A stretch of DNA of 64,000 bases, from positions 9,208,931 through 9,272,930 of the forward strand of contig OY755047.1 of the NCBI GenBank assembly GCA_963576565.1, in the 5' to 3' direction. The notes below the pieces were generated by a model that had not been told where the DNA came from, searched no databases, and saw only the letters and a list, made by a program, of their open reading frames with translations. A program made the position numbers and the translations under genes. Below are positions 23,841-35,328 of the stretch, piece after piece; positions within the stretch are counted from its first letter, which is position 1; the number at the start of each line of letters is the position of its first letter. The DNA is from Aspidapion aeneum. Lineage: Eukaryota > Arthropoda > Insecta > Coleoptera > Brentidae.

Positions 23841-24310
23841 GGCGGCGAATTAAAATCGGAAATAAATAATATTGTTGTTTTTTGAACCGAAAAATAAATA
23901 AATATAATATAAAAATGTCTATTTTTTTCCTTTTATTAGCTGCCCTCCTTCTTTTAACAGGTCAAACTCAATGTTAACCTAACCTCGAATCCTAACCTAG
24001 GATCCAACACAACAACCTTTTTTAAGGATGGGGCTTGCGTAATGAAAATGCCGTATCTGCTAAAGCAATCCCTATGTAGATACGGCGTTTTCATTAAGCA
24101 TGGCATTAAAGAGGTTGAAGCGAAGGACGCTTCATATCATAGCATAGCAATATCACAAGCTAGGCCCGACCCTTTTTTATGATTTTGTCCTTTTATTATA
24201 ACAGACATAATACAAAACTTGATTTTGCTCATGTCTTGTTTTGGTGAATGACGTTTTTGATAAAGTCCGGTTATTTTTAATTCCGTTTTTGACATTGGAC
24301 TGTTTTGTTC
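23841..24310. repeat. Gap with an 18-bp-stem hairpin
   Basis: Near 24039-24094 AATGAAAATGCCGTATCT faces its near-complement agatacggcgttttcatt across about 20 bp (stem with one mismatch). It may be a tiny foldback. The rest is unassigned. Confidence 0.5.
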
Positions 24311-24798
24311 CTCTCATATTTTTTCGTGGGTAGCTCGAAAGCTTAACCTCACGGGGGTCCAAGATCTAATGAACACCTAATAAGTGTTGACAGTTAACTG
24401 TTTCGTCCTTATGAGACTCCTCAGAACACTGCTTGGTCAATGTGACACTCTTGCGAAGTTAATTAGACGTCTGCCGTAGGTCACGGATGGTTTCTTGTTC
24501 TTTGTAATCGATCTTTTCATCGATCGATATATGTAGCAGTTTATTTTCGCATGCTCTTGTTCTAGTTTCTCTCGTATCTCGGTAGATGGCGCTTCTTGCG
24601 AGGGTTTTCTCACTATAGACATAGGATTAGAGACAAAACCGTCTAATTAACTTCGCAAGGGTGTCACATTGACCAAGCAATCTTCTGAGGAGTCCCATAA
24701 GGACGAAACAGTTAACTGTCAACAATTATCAGGTGTCCATTAGATATTGGACCCCCGTGAGGTTAAGCTATCGAGCTACCCACGGAAAAATATGAGAG
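24311..24798. mobile_element. Foldback M, copy 1
   Basis: Arms 24311-24469 and 24640-24798 are inverted copies: 'cgtgggtagctcgaaagctt', 'gggggtcca', 'gttgacagttaactgtttcg' and 'cacattgaccaagca' appear in order and then in reverse. The spacer of 170 bp has no frame. Related arrays are at 56340-58600 and a fragment at 63240-63348. Confidence 0.85.
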
Positions 24799-24947
24799 AA
24801 TCAAAATTTCTTTTTACCCGACTAGCCACGAAAACTTGTTTGATTTTTAAATTCATGGGTACTAAATTTCAAGTTTATTGGACTGTTATACAATTTTTCT
24901 TTCTGATCTTCGACGATTTTTTATTTGTCCTTTATAATGATAAACTA

Positions 24948-25467
24948 CAGCGTTGCCACCTCTATCGATTTTTCGGAAGATCTACCGATTTAGCCTTTTA
25001 GTTTACGATATACCGAATTACCATAGTTTTCTACCGATTTGTTCCTTTGATAAAAGCTTGTTTTTTTTTGATACGCCTCGTGATTGCGATTAAAAAAAAA
25101 CACCATAAATAAAATATTCTTTTTATGTAAGATCCTTTGTAGAATAAAAATTTTATTTCAAGCCATTGTCTTTATGGCGCCATCTCTTGGATTTTGCGAT
25201 ATACTCAACCGACAGCCGCAAGCAGCCATAAAGGTCACGCTAATATAAAAGGATGATGCGAGAAGCGATTCGATTGGCTCCGACCTTGTGAATCCCCTGA
25301 GGTTACTTGCCAGTAAATTGAATGTTTCCCAGAAAATTACTGCTCACACGATTCTACCGATAGTTCTCCAGCACTGCTTGCTGAGATGATTAAAAAATCT
25401 ACCGAAATCTACCGTTTTTTCTCGAAGCCTTCTACCGAAGACCTCAGGGTCGAGGGTGGCAACGCTG
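24948..25467. mobile_element. hAT non-autonomous element
   Basis: TIRs CAGCGTTGCCACC (24948-24960) and GGTGGCAACGCTG (25455-25467) are perfect, and the 8-bp target duplication ataaacta is exact (24940-24947, 25468-25475). Both are hAT hallmarks. Subterminal 'ctaccgattt'/'aaatctaccg' motifs are repeated and inverted. No transposase in its 520 bp. A second copy was not seen. Confidence 0.9.
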
Positions 25468-25475
25468 ATAAACTA

Positions 25476-25935
25476 TCGGGGCCCGCATCGCAGCCAACGA
25501 TAAAGACCGGCCATGGCGCGTTATAAGCAAGTCGGCGGTCACGTGATCTTAGGAGTCCCAGGATTCTTATTGTATTGTTTAATATATTATATGTTTTTAC
25601 ACAATTTAAATAAATTAACAAAAAATTTTTGTTCTTTTATAGGCAAAAATTGAAAAAAGTATTTTGCTGATATATGTGTTTATTATGGATAAAAGAACTG
25701 AATCTATAAAATACAAAATTATACAAAATTTGCACTCTAATATCTTCAGGTACATATATTAGGTACATAATATCGTTAGTAACTTCAAATCTATACAAGT
25801 CTTTCAAAATTCGACATATCAAACCTAAGCTTTTAGTTTTTTAATTTTTCTTTGAGTGTCATCATCTTTGTCTGCGTTCTTATTTAAAGATTTATTAGCA
25901 GACATTAAATCATTGTGCTTTTTAATAAAATTATT
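25476..25935. other. Unassigned region
   Basis: Immediately right of the hAT is a short GC-rich stretch ('cgataaagaccggccatgg', 25497-25516). An antisense frame 25409-25621 crosses the hAT end and is not credible. No gene. Confidence 0.35.
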
Positions 25936-26580
25936 TTAAAAAACTTTACATGCCCTTAAACTAATTTTTTCAAGCTTTGACAATAGTTTTTCTCCACAAA
26001 AACACTCGCTAGAGTTATCTGCAGAAAAATTTTCAATATAAAACATTTCACAATAATTTATTAAAAAGAAACAAGTGATTTTGTGAATAAGTGAGATGGT
26101 TTTCACATTCAATGAACTGATAGTGGTCGTCAATAATTTTTTGAAAAATTACCCAGCACAAAGTTTAATATATATTTCATTAAAGTGTAAGTTAACTACC
26201 AACTCATGTTCTTTTAAAAGCTGTATCTTACTTTTTAAATATTTTACACTACCAGAGAGATTACTATCTGTTAACAATATTTTACAAATCAGTTTTTTAA
26301 TATTGCGAGGGTGCGGAAGACATATTACCTTAGAATTGTAAATTGACGTGTATGCACTGGATGACTGGATAAACAAAGATGAAGCCAACATTAAAGTGTA
26401 TCCACAATATCCGTGATTCTCAGGTTACCTTTTCAAGAGACCTAATTGTTCAATAAGAAATGACAACTGAACACATTTTTCACTCTCACTATCGAAAATG
26501 TCACTAAGGATGTCTATTACTTGATCAATCTTATCCAAGATCTTATCTTTTACCACTTCTTTCCTGTTTGCAACATATTA
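25936..26580 (-). pseudogene. P/THAP-type transposase relic
   Basis: Antisense 26391-26149 reads LASSLFIQSSSAYTSIYNS, then KVICLPHPRNIKKLICKI, then KSKIQLLKEHELVVNLHFNEIYIK. The order S-x-SAY..., L-P-x-P-R-x-(I/L)-(K/R)-x-(L/I), then a helical stretch leading to (F/L)-(D/N)-E-I-Y-IK, is what I know from P-element and THAP9-like transposases, where that Asp begins the RNase H-like catalytic fold; here it is Asn. Upstream (26560-26400) 'VIDILSDIF' and 'FLIEQLGLL' fit the same family but are broken by a stop. Downstream is frame-shifted. The THAP domain is absent. Assignment moderately sure. Confidence 0.55.
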
Positions 26581-27249
26581 GGTTTCAGTTTTATAGTTGG
26601 ACCGACAAGGAACAACACTAATTACATGTTCGCGGCATTGTTTATCTTATAGGTATTTTCTTTATAATTTACTCATTAGCCATTAATTATTTTAACGCAG
26701 CCCACTACAGTCTTTTTCGTGGGCTTCGTTATTTTAATAACTTTGATAAAATTCACATAAAATTCGTGCCCGAATTAAAAAAAAATCGAAGTAAACAAAC
26801 ATACCAAAACTGGAAACACACATGTTTTATAATGACAGCGGGTCGTGAGGCGTTTTTTTGTGAGACTCCTACGGTTACGTGATATTTCCGCGCTCGGGCC
26901 GGTATTTCTCGTGGGCAGCGGCCCGTATATTCCCTAGAAATACCTGAAACCCAAAATCATCGAATTTGGGACATCCTGTAGAATCGAAAAAAAAGTTGAA
27001 GCATCTGCCCATTGAAGTAGTTACCATATTAACGATCTGTTTGTTCGAGTTTGAACAAAAGATGTGTAACACACACGCGCCGTGGCATTTGTTTTTCAGG
27101 CACGCAGACCCACCTGTATCCCCCTGTCATATTTTCTGCTGTATTAATATAAACGAAACCTGATGGATCTAGTGCTCTTTGCTAGTGCCTTTCCAAGCAA
27201 AATAGACTAGTGAAGGAAAAAAGTAAAAAGTAAAACGCAAAACTTTTAT
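26581..27249. other. Unassigned region
   Basis: A GC-richer island at 26845-26945 (ggtatttctcgtgggcagcg) without a recognised frame; otherwise AT-rich. Confidence 0.35.
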
Positions 27250-27438
27250 ATAGTCGAGTCTTTATAGAATTTTAGCTTACAAAAGATGGTGTAGTTGCGA
27301 TTTTGACATATTATGTTGTTGACATTGGAGTCCTAAAAACAAATTTGAGTTTTCGACCTTGGAGGAGGGGGGGGCGACTCTCCCCGCCATCTTGGATTTA
27401 GTGTGTACAAAAACGTTTTTTTAAATTATTTGGTTACT
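27250..27438 (+). repeat. Family X, copy 1, left part
   Basis: Shares 'gccatcttggatttagtgtg'-type sequence and order with 34160-34255. Interrupted by the W array at 27439 and resumed at 29904. Confidence 0.65.
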
Positions 27439-29896
27439 CAGGGCTATCAAAATGGACGGGCCACGATCTACCAATTTGTTGACGTCACATCCGGGGCTGA
27501 TTTTTTTTTGATGGTCACGTTACGGCACAGCTGATTGTCTTTAAAATATTGAAGGTGGAATGACGTTTCATGGATATTTGATTTTTTTTAATGAAGCCGT
27601 TTTTGAGATTGTTTTTACTTTATTCTGGTAGAACAATTTTTTTTAAATGTATAGTAAGCCCTAATTTTTCATAGCCGCTTCATTAGCTCACACAAAAATT
27701 AAGTTTAAAGCAGAAGCGAATGTGACAATCACATATGACAAAGTCAAATACATGTCAAATATAACAGTTGGCATGTGGTACATGGCGGGTAATTTGAATT
27801 CAAAATAAGGAATGCTAAATCTTGAAAATTTTAACTTTTTAATCATCTTGCATCCTTACAAAAGTTTGGCAGAATATCGGGATGGTGTCTGAGAATATTT
27901 GACTGAAATTTTGCGGAAATCTGTAGTGCCATTTTGAAAATATCATAAAAAAACGTCTGACCTCCCATAAGACCCAATGTAAAATTCAGCCCCGGGAGAA
28001 CAGCTGATTTTTTCAGAGTCGTGGCCTCTATTTTTGTGTTGGCCTTGGGTTACTCAGGGCTATCAAAATGGACGGGCCACGATCCTCCACTTTGTTGACG
28101 TCACATCCGGGGCTGATTTTTTTTTGATGGTCACGCTACGACACAGCTGATTGTCTTTAAAATTTTGAAGTTGGAATGACGGTTCATGGATATTTGATTT
28201 TTTTTAAATAAAGCCGTTTTTGAGATTGTTTTTACTTTATTCTGGCAGAACAATTTTTTTTAAATGTATAGTAAGCCCTAATTTTTCATAGCCGCTTCAT
28301 TAGCTCACACAAAAATTAAGTTTAAAGCAGAAGCGAATGTGACAATCACATATGACAAATTCAAATACATGTCAAATATAACAGTTGGCATGTGGTACAT
28401 GGCGGGTAATTTGAATTCAAAATAAGGAATGCTAAATCTTGAAGATTTTAACCTTTTAATCATGTTGCTTCCTTACAAACCTTTGGTGGAATATCGGGAT
28501 GGTGTCTGAGAATATTTCACTGAAATTTTACGGAAATCTGTAGTGCCATTTTGAAAATATCATAAAAAAACCTCTGACCTCCCATAAGACCCAATGTAAA
28601 ATTCAGCCCCGGGAGAACAGCTGATTTTTTCAGGGTCGTGGCCTCTATTTTTGTGTTGGCCTTGCTCAGGGCTATCAAAATGGACGGGCCACGATCTACC
28701 AATTTGTTGACGTCACATCCGGGGCTGATTTTTTTTTTGATGGTCACGTTACGACACAGCTGATTGTCTTTAAAATATTGAAGGTGGAATGACGTTTCAT
28801 GGATATTTGATTTTTTTTTAATGAAGCCGTTTTTGAGATTGTTTTTACTTTATTCTGGCAGAACAATTTTTTTTAAATGTATAGTAAGCCCTAATTTTTC
28901 ATAGCCGCTTCATTAGCTCACACAAAAATTAAGTTTAAAGCAGAAGCGAATGTGACAATCACATATGACAAAGTCAAATACATGTCAAATATAACAGTTG
29001 GCATGTGGTACATGGCGGGTAATTTGAATTCAAAATAAGGAATGCTAAATCTTGAAAATTTTAACTTTTTAATCATCTTGCATCCTTACAAAAGTTTGGC
29101 AGAATATCGGGATGGTGTCTGAGAATATTTGACTGAAATTTTGCGGAAATCTGTAGTGCCATTTTGAAAATATCATAAAAAAACGTCTGACCTCCCATAA
29201 GACCCAATGTAAAATTCAGCCTCGGGAGAACAGCTGATTTTTTCAGAGTCGTAGCCTCTATTTTTCTGTTGGCCTTGGGTTACTCAGGGCTATCAAAATG
29301 GACGGGCCACGATCCTCCACTTTGTTGACGTCACATCCGGGGCTGATTTTTTTTTTGATGGTCACGCTACGACACAGCTGATTGTCTTTAAAATTTTGAA
29401 GTTGGAATGACGGTTCATGGATATTTGATTTTTTGTTAAATAAAGCCGTTTTTGAGATTGTTTTTACTTTATTCTGGCAGAACAATTTTTTTTAAATGTA
29501 TAGTAAGCCCTAATTTTTCATAGCCGCTTCATTAGCTCACACAAAAATTAAGTTTAAAGCAGAAGCGAATGTGACAATCACATATGACAAAGTCAAATAC
29601 ATGTCAAATATAACAGTCGGTATGTGGTACATGGCGGGTAATTTGAATTCAAAATAAGGAATGCTAAATCTTGAAGATTTTAACCTTTTAATCATGTTGC
29701 TTCCTTACAAACCTTTGGTGGTATATCGGGATGGTGTCTGAGAATATTTCACTGAAATTTTGCGGAAATCTGTAGTGCCATTTTGAAAATACCATAAAAA
29801 AACGTCTGACCTCCCATAAGACCCAATGTAAAATTCAGCCCCGTGAGAACAGCTGATTTTTTCAGGGTCGTGGCCTCTATTTTTGTGTTGGCCTTG
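27439..29896 (+). mobile_element. W: four tandem hAT-like MITE monomers in ABAB order
   Basis: Units start at 27439, 28055, 28667 and 29285 (612-619 bp each). Monomers 1 and 3 agree with each other ('gatctaccaatttg', 'atattgaaggtgg') and differ from 2 and 4 ('gatcctccactttg', 'attttgaagttgg'), so the last duplication copied an A-B dimer. Each monomer starts CAGGGCTATC and ends ...GGCCTTG, giving imperfect inverted ends through 'gggccacgatc'. The array is bounded by tggttact (27431-27438) and gggttact (29896-29903), 7 of 8 bases. The paralogous site at 34250 lacks the array. No coding capacity. Confidence 0.85.
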
Positions 29897-29903
29897 GGTT
29901 ACT

Positions 29904-30720
29904 GTACGTTTTAGACAAAAAAGGCAATAAAAATTTCCTACAAAAACGCTTTCGTACGTTTTTTTGTCAGACAAATGGTTTTTGAGTTTGAGTTTTTTGG
30001 CCTCTAACTTCGAAACTGCTTATTTTTGAGAAAATCTGTAATAACATAAAATAAAGAGGAACTAATAGCCTATAAAATAAAATTTTAGAAAATTCTCTGG
30101 GTAGTACCCTTGCTGAGATACGACCCCTGAAGTGTTAGCAGTACACCCGTTTCCTATGTATTTACATAGTATATGCAATATAAAACGAAATTATTCAGTT
30201 GTATGTCATTTTCTCAAAAGCATTTTACAGAAAGTGTGTAATCAACTTTATTGTAGAAAATTAAGTTATCTTTTAAACGATGTATCACCTAAGTTAGCCA
30301 AGTCCACGGTTAGCCCTTAATTGGCATCCATAAATTGGGGTTATTTTTTAGGATCCCGAAAAAAAATTTATGTTTTTTTAGGTTTTATTCAGTTTTCAAA
30401 AAAACTAAGTATTTTGGGGAAAAATGTTAAAATACCTTTTTTAGAGAAGATAAAATGTTCTTTTAAACGGCGTATCACAAAGTTGTGTTAAAGGTATTAT
30501 TGACACTCCAGGGGCGTCCGCATATTGAGGTTATTTTTTTCCAAATATTTATTAATTTTTTTTTCATTTGTTTTATTTGATTTTCTTAAAAATTAAGCTT
30601 TCACAAAAATCTTGTTTTGCTCTATTTTGTTGAAAATAAAATTATCTTTAAAACGATATGTATCTAGTGGGTCTTTGTTAACGGGAAGAATATACGCATG
30701 TTATATTCAATTTTTTTTCA
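29904..30720 (+). repeat. Family X, copy 1, right part
   Basis: Matches 34255-35030 in order: 'tcctacaaaaacgct', 'gaagtgttagcagtacacc', 'cgtccgcatattgaggttat'. No open frame of note. Confidence 0.75.
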
Positions 30721-30768
30721 ATTCGGTTTTTGGACGCCTTAGGTTTATTAACGGTGCCCTAAACATTA

Positions 30769-30936
30769 TAGTGGCGTAAATAAGGGGGGGCCTGGGGGGC
30801 CCGCCCCCCCCCCCCGAAGCTAAGATTTTTATATATATTTTCCACATATTTCCTGAATACAAACATAAAATAGCATAAAATACGGCCTCATGGGGTCTCG
30901 GGCCCACCCAGAAACTTTTTTCTATATACGCCACTG
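30769..30936 (+). mobile_element. Family B MITE, copy 3
   Basis: tagtggcgtaaa (first base mutated) to tatacgccactg, with the same G and C blocks and 'cataaaatagcataaaatac' (20 bases). The flanks aaacatt/aaactat are a decayed target duplication at best. Confidence 0.75.
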
Positions 30937-31890
30937 AAACTATCTATACAAATATCGTTCGAAAGAAAATTTAATTATATATAACAGAGAGTGAAACATG
31001 TTTCCCGATAAGGCTTGGTTTTTAAAAAATAGGAGTCAACATTTTAAAAATCAAAACAATTTTCCCCAGCTATCAAGTTTAAAATCTATCGATCTGCGCT
31101 CAAACCTCCCCCCCCCCCAGTATTCAGTTTTGCATACGCCAATGGTATATATAAAAATAACGAAAAGTTAGTAATTTAAAAAAAAAAATACATGTGTCTT
31201 AAAAATAGTGTTTTGGATATTTTTTTTGCTTTAACATTTATTATTTATTTGTTTATTGATTTTCCACCCCTTAAAATATGCTGAACAATTTAAAGACAAG
31301 CGCGGATTTGAGGGGGATAACGTGGTAAATAAAATTAGAAAAAAAATATACACTTTTTGCTAACAATTAAAGGGAAAGCAGGAGAATTAACCCCCTTCCT
31401 GGAAAAAAAATTATATTACGAACAATTTTTTCGCGGACTATTCCCCCCCCTAGATTTTGACTCAGATCCGCGTTTTATAATATTACATCATGATTAATTA
31501 AAACCTATATGCCTTTTATTTTGACTTGAGGGTTGATGCGTTTGGTTGACTTCTTTCTCACAACTTTTTTTATAAACTTCCGTTTATCCGACAGTTGTTG
31601 AACTTAATATTAATTTTGTAAGAACAGGAAACAGACCGATTTTTTCTCACTGCATTATTTTTTTAACCTTTGGTTCGATTAGGCCTTCTAGACCGAAAAA
31701 TATTACCTAAAAAGGGAGGTTCATTCCTTTTATTATGAAAGCTATGGTATTTTTTAAAAGAAGTTGAAATTAATTAATTGTTTAGGGTTTTGACACAAAA
31801 GAAACTTTTTGGTTTTAGAGATTAATCTTTGGGCACGATGTCGGGATTTTGTTATATAGGAGTAGTTTGCATTCAAGTTTTTTTATAATA
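30937..31890. other. Unassigned region containing a family V fragment
   Basis: 31295-31475 is a reversed V copy ('gcgcggatttgaggggg' to 'gattttgactcagatccgcg') without the (GGTTC)n seen at 21826. The rest has no recognised feature. Confidence 0.5.
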
Positions 31891-31924
31891 TTCTTTAAAA
31901 TATTGAAAATACCTATGATAACAA

Positions 31925-32255
31925 AAACATTTCATGTAAAAAAAAAGCAAAGTACGCGAAAGTGGTATTCCGTAAAAAGATTTGAGATAAAAGTAAAGCC
32001 AAGTTCTCCAATACAAATCTCAAAATCAAAGGATCTTACTAGTTTGGAAATGTTCCAGCCAAACTTGTTTATGTTCAATTTAGCACTGTGCCTAAGAGTC
32101 ATTTGCAGCCGTAATAGCCAAGTTTAGAAAAACATTTCCAAACTAGTAAGAACCTTTCATTTTCAAATTTGTATTGGAGAACTTGGCTTTACTTTTATCT
32201 CAATTCTTTTTACGGAATACCACTTTCGCGTACTTTGCTTTTTTTTACTTGAAAT
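31925..32255. repeat. Foldback F, copy 2
   Basis: Inverted arms, 'aagtacgcgaaagtggtatt' at 31950 and its complement ending about 32240, around a central 'gcactgtgcctaagagtc'. Opposite orientation to copy 1, and again joined to family A. Confidence 0.8.
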
Positions 32256-32985
32256 ATTTTTGTTATGATTTCACCCCCTTTTTAAAAGATTTGGATAATA
32301 TTTAAGTTTTAAAGTAGTAGAATATTCGGAATATTGTTCAAAACAATCATTTCAGTTTAATCATAGTTCCTATCAGCCTTCTAAAGCTCAGCTCTCTAGC
32401 GTTTCTGAAAGTGGACAATGTTACTTTTACATAACTTTACATTTATAGGGGAGGAAAGTTAATTAAAATTTGGGGTTTTTTAATTTTTTTTATAGTTTTA
32501 TCATAGTTCCTATCAGTCTGTCAAAACTCAGCTCTTTAGCGCCTCTGGAAGTGGGCAATGTTACTTTAACATAACTTTACATGTATGGGGGGAGGGAAGT
32601 GAATTAGAATTTTGGGGTTTTTTGATTTGTTCCAAGGGTTTGGTGACAATTTCTATGAGTGTGCCAAATTTCAGCTTTGTAGCATGTCTGGAAGTACAAT
32701 AGAATTTTGATGATCTATTCAGGAGTGTGAGTAGATGAGTGAGTGAGTGGCAATTTCGACGTTTTTTGAAATTTCGTAACTACTTTACTTCTTTATAGAA
32801 GTCCATGAAACTAGGAGGGATTGTTAACTCTTTAAAGATCTACGATTGGGCAAAGTTTGAGTTTCGTAGCTCATTCCGAAGTAGAGTTTTAAATAGGTCA
32901 AATATGGGCTGAAATGTTTCAAGAAAAGATAGTACAGCAGTTTCCGCGCGAACTTGTGGGGGCACTTCTGTGCCCCCAGATTTAA
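32256..32985 (-). repeat. Family A, copy 4 (reversed)
   Basis: Complement of the order at 5444-6230: tandem units with 'ctcagctctctagcgtttct', then the lead, then the perfect terminal hairpin GGGGGCAC-TTCT-GTGCCCCC at 32958-32979. It has the best-preserved hairpin. Confidence 0.8.
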
Positions 32986-34020
32986 AAAAAAAAATAATTT
33001 GAAAATTCTGTAAATTTTAAGAATTTATTAAAAATTTGAAAATTGGATTTTTTAAAAATTTTAAAAATTTATAAAAAAAATTAAAGTTTGAGTTTTTTAT
33101 AAATTTATATTTTTAAAAAAATTAATCTATATTTTATGTTTAAATTCCTCGTTTATCAAATTTTCAATAATATAATTTTAAAAGTAGTTTTTTTCGCATC
33201 TATAAGCCCACATTAAGATTATTGTATTTTTGTCAATAAGCTTAAATTGTAAGCAGACATATTTTTAATAGAAGTTAAAAAACAAAGTAATAAAAATCCT
33301 AATAAATCTCCAATAAACTCTATAGGCCGTAAATACCTTTTCCCACTTAACTCCCAGTGAGAACACACACAAAAGCACAAAATAATCCCAAGGTCAGACC
33401 CTCTTTGTAGTAATCAATGATCAATGTCAACGCGCTCCCCAAGATCCCTCAACTACACAAAACAACAAAAATCGTAAACCTAAAATCACCCAAACTCACC
33501 TTAACCCACCCCCAGAAGACAGAAACAGAGATATGTATACACTGTCATTTGCATAGGTCTATCATAGTTTAAAAGGCTTGGGTTAAATATAAAACCCCAA
33601 AGGAATATGCAATCCTATGTAAATTACCATTGAGTGAATAAGGAAAAGAGATGGATGATTGGGTCTTATTAGAGTGGAAGAAGCTTGTCCTGTGTCAAAG
33701 TGATTTGGAGTGAGTTCGTTCTGGTGAATCGATTTCATTGCCGACACGATCTTATACAAAATCAATTGACTTGTTGGAAGTCACCTTTGATCACTTTAAA
33801 TAAGCGAGATAGTAAGACCAATTTATATAACAAGCATAAGAGGGTCTGAGTGCCGGGTGACTTGGGGTGAGTTGGTGTTAGTTTGGAACTGATCGGGGCA
33901 CCCACGTGCTCGCAGACCTTGTCCTTGTCCGGTGCGAACCTGCGCGTCTGATATCCGCAACGATATCTTTTGTCTGCTTGTTTACTGGGCAGACCGACAC
34001 ATCAGCTTACAGGCCGGAGT
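32986..34020. other. Unassigned region
   Basis: Very AT-rich to 33300, then mixed composition. A frame at 33906-34163 (starting MLADLVLVRCEPARLISAT) has no family I recognise and runs into repeat X. No gene called. Confidence 0.35.
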
Positions 34021-35231
34021 ACAGGGTGATACTCCAAATTGGGCAAAATTGTGACCATATTTTTTTTGCAAAAAGTCGGGAAGAACTGCTGGTCAGGCGT
34101 GGGTTTGATTTAAAAGCTAAAATGGGAAATAGGGCAGTTATTAAAGAAAAAGGGCGGTTTTGACATATATATTGTTCAAAAAAAATCAGTTTTCGACTTT
34201 GGGGATCTTGGATTTAGTGTGATCTTTTTAAAAATTACTTGGTCCCTGTACATTTTAGATAAAAATATTTTAAACAAAAGTTGAAGACAATAAAGTTTCC
34301 TACAAAAACGCTGTTGTACATTTTTTGGTCAGACGAATGGTTTTCTTGTTATGACGCTAAACATTTCGGCGCCATTTTGGTTTTTGACCAATTTTTTTAT
34401 TTAGTGGCCTTTAACTTCAAAACTGCTTATTTTTAAAAATCTGTAATAACACAAAATAAAGACCAACTAATAACCTCTAAAATTAGACATAACTGAGTAC
34501 TCTCGGTAGTACCGTTGCTGAGATACGAACCCTGAAGTGTTAGCAGTACACCAGTTTCCTATATATTTCCATAGTATAATATGCAAAATAAACCGAAATT
34601 ATTCAGTTTTATGTAATTTTTTCAAAAGGTAAGTAATTTACAGAAAGTGTTTCAACAACTTTATTATAGAAAATTAAATTATCTTTTAAAAGGTGTATCA
34701 CCGAAGTGGACCGAGCCCACGGTTAACAATTAATTGGCATCCAAAAATTGGGGTTATTTTTTAAGATGACGAAAAATAAATGCTTTTTTTGGGTTTTATT
34801 CAGTTTTCAGAAAAACTAAGCATTTTAGGGAAAATAAAATATTCTTTCAAACGGTGGCTCACAAAGCTGTATTAATGCTATTATTGATACTCCAGGAGCG
34901 TCCGCATATTGAGGTTATTTTAAAAACTAAGCTTTCTAAAAAATCTTGTTTAACTGTATTGTTGAAAATAAAATTATCTTTAAAATAAAATATATCTAGT
35001 GGGTTTTCTCACAGTATGTTTCTTAATATTTTGTGAAAAACGAAAAAAAATTATAAAAATCAAAGAGAAAAAAACGATTTTTTTTATTTTATTTTTTAAT
35101 TTTAGGTTATGAAAAAATTTGGTTTTTACAAAAGTTGTAGACCTTTCTATTACCTATAACTTTTGTGTTCAATATTTTTTGATACAAGGTCCTGCTTCGC
35201 TGAAAACCGTGAAAAACATCCACCCCTAAAA
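34021..35231 (+). repeat. Family X, copy 2 (empty site for W)
   Basis: Collinear with 27250-27438 plus 29904-30720. At 34250 it reads 'acttggtccctgtacatttt' with no W array, showing the pre-insertion state. Confidence 0.75.
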
Positions 35232-35328
35232 CCCTCTAAACACAAAAACATTTTAATAACGTCAAAATAATGTTTAATTTAAAAAATAACGTTAGGTTGG
35301 ATGTTAGTTCTAACGTCATATTCATAGT

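Noticed and set aside
28517..29974. Open frames in the W array (starting MTIKKKISPGCD and similar)
   Set aside because: They recur only because the DNA repeats, shift length between monomers, cross monomer borders and show no family motif.
33906..34163. 85-residue frame starting MLADLVLV
   Set aside because: No recognisable motif, and it runs into repeat X; not enough to call a gene.
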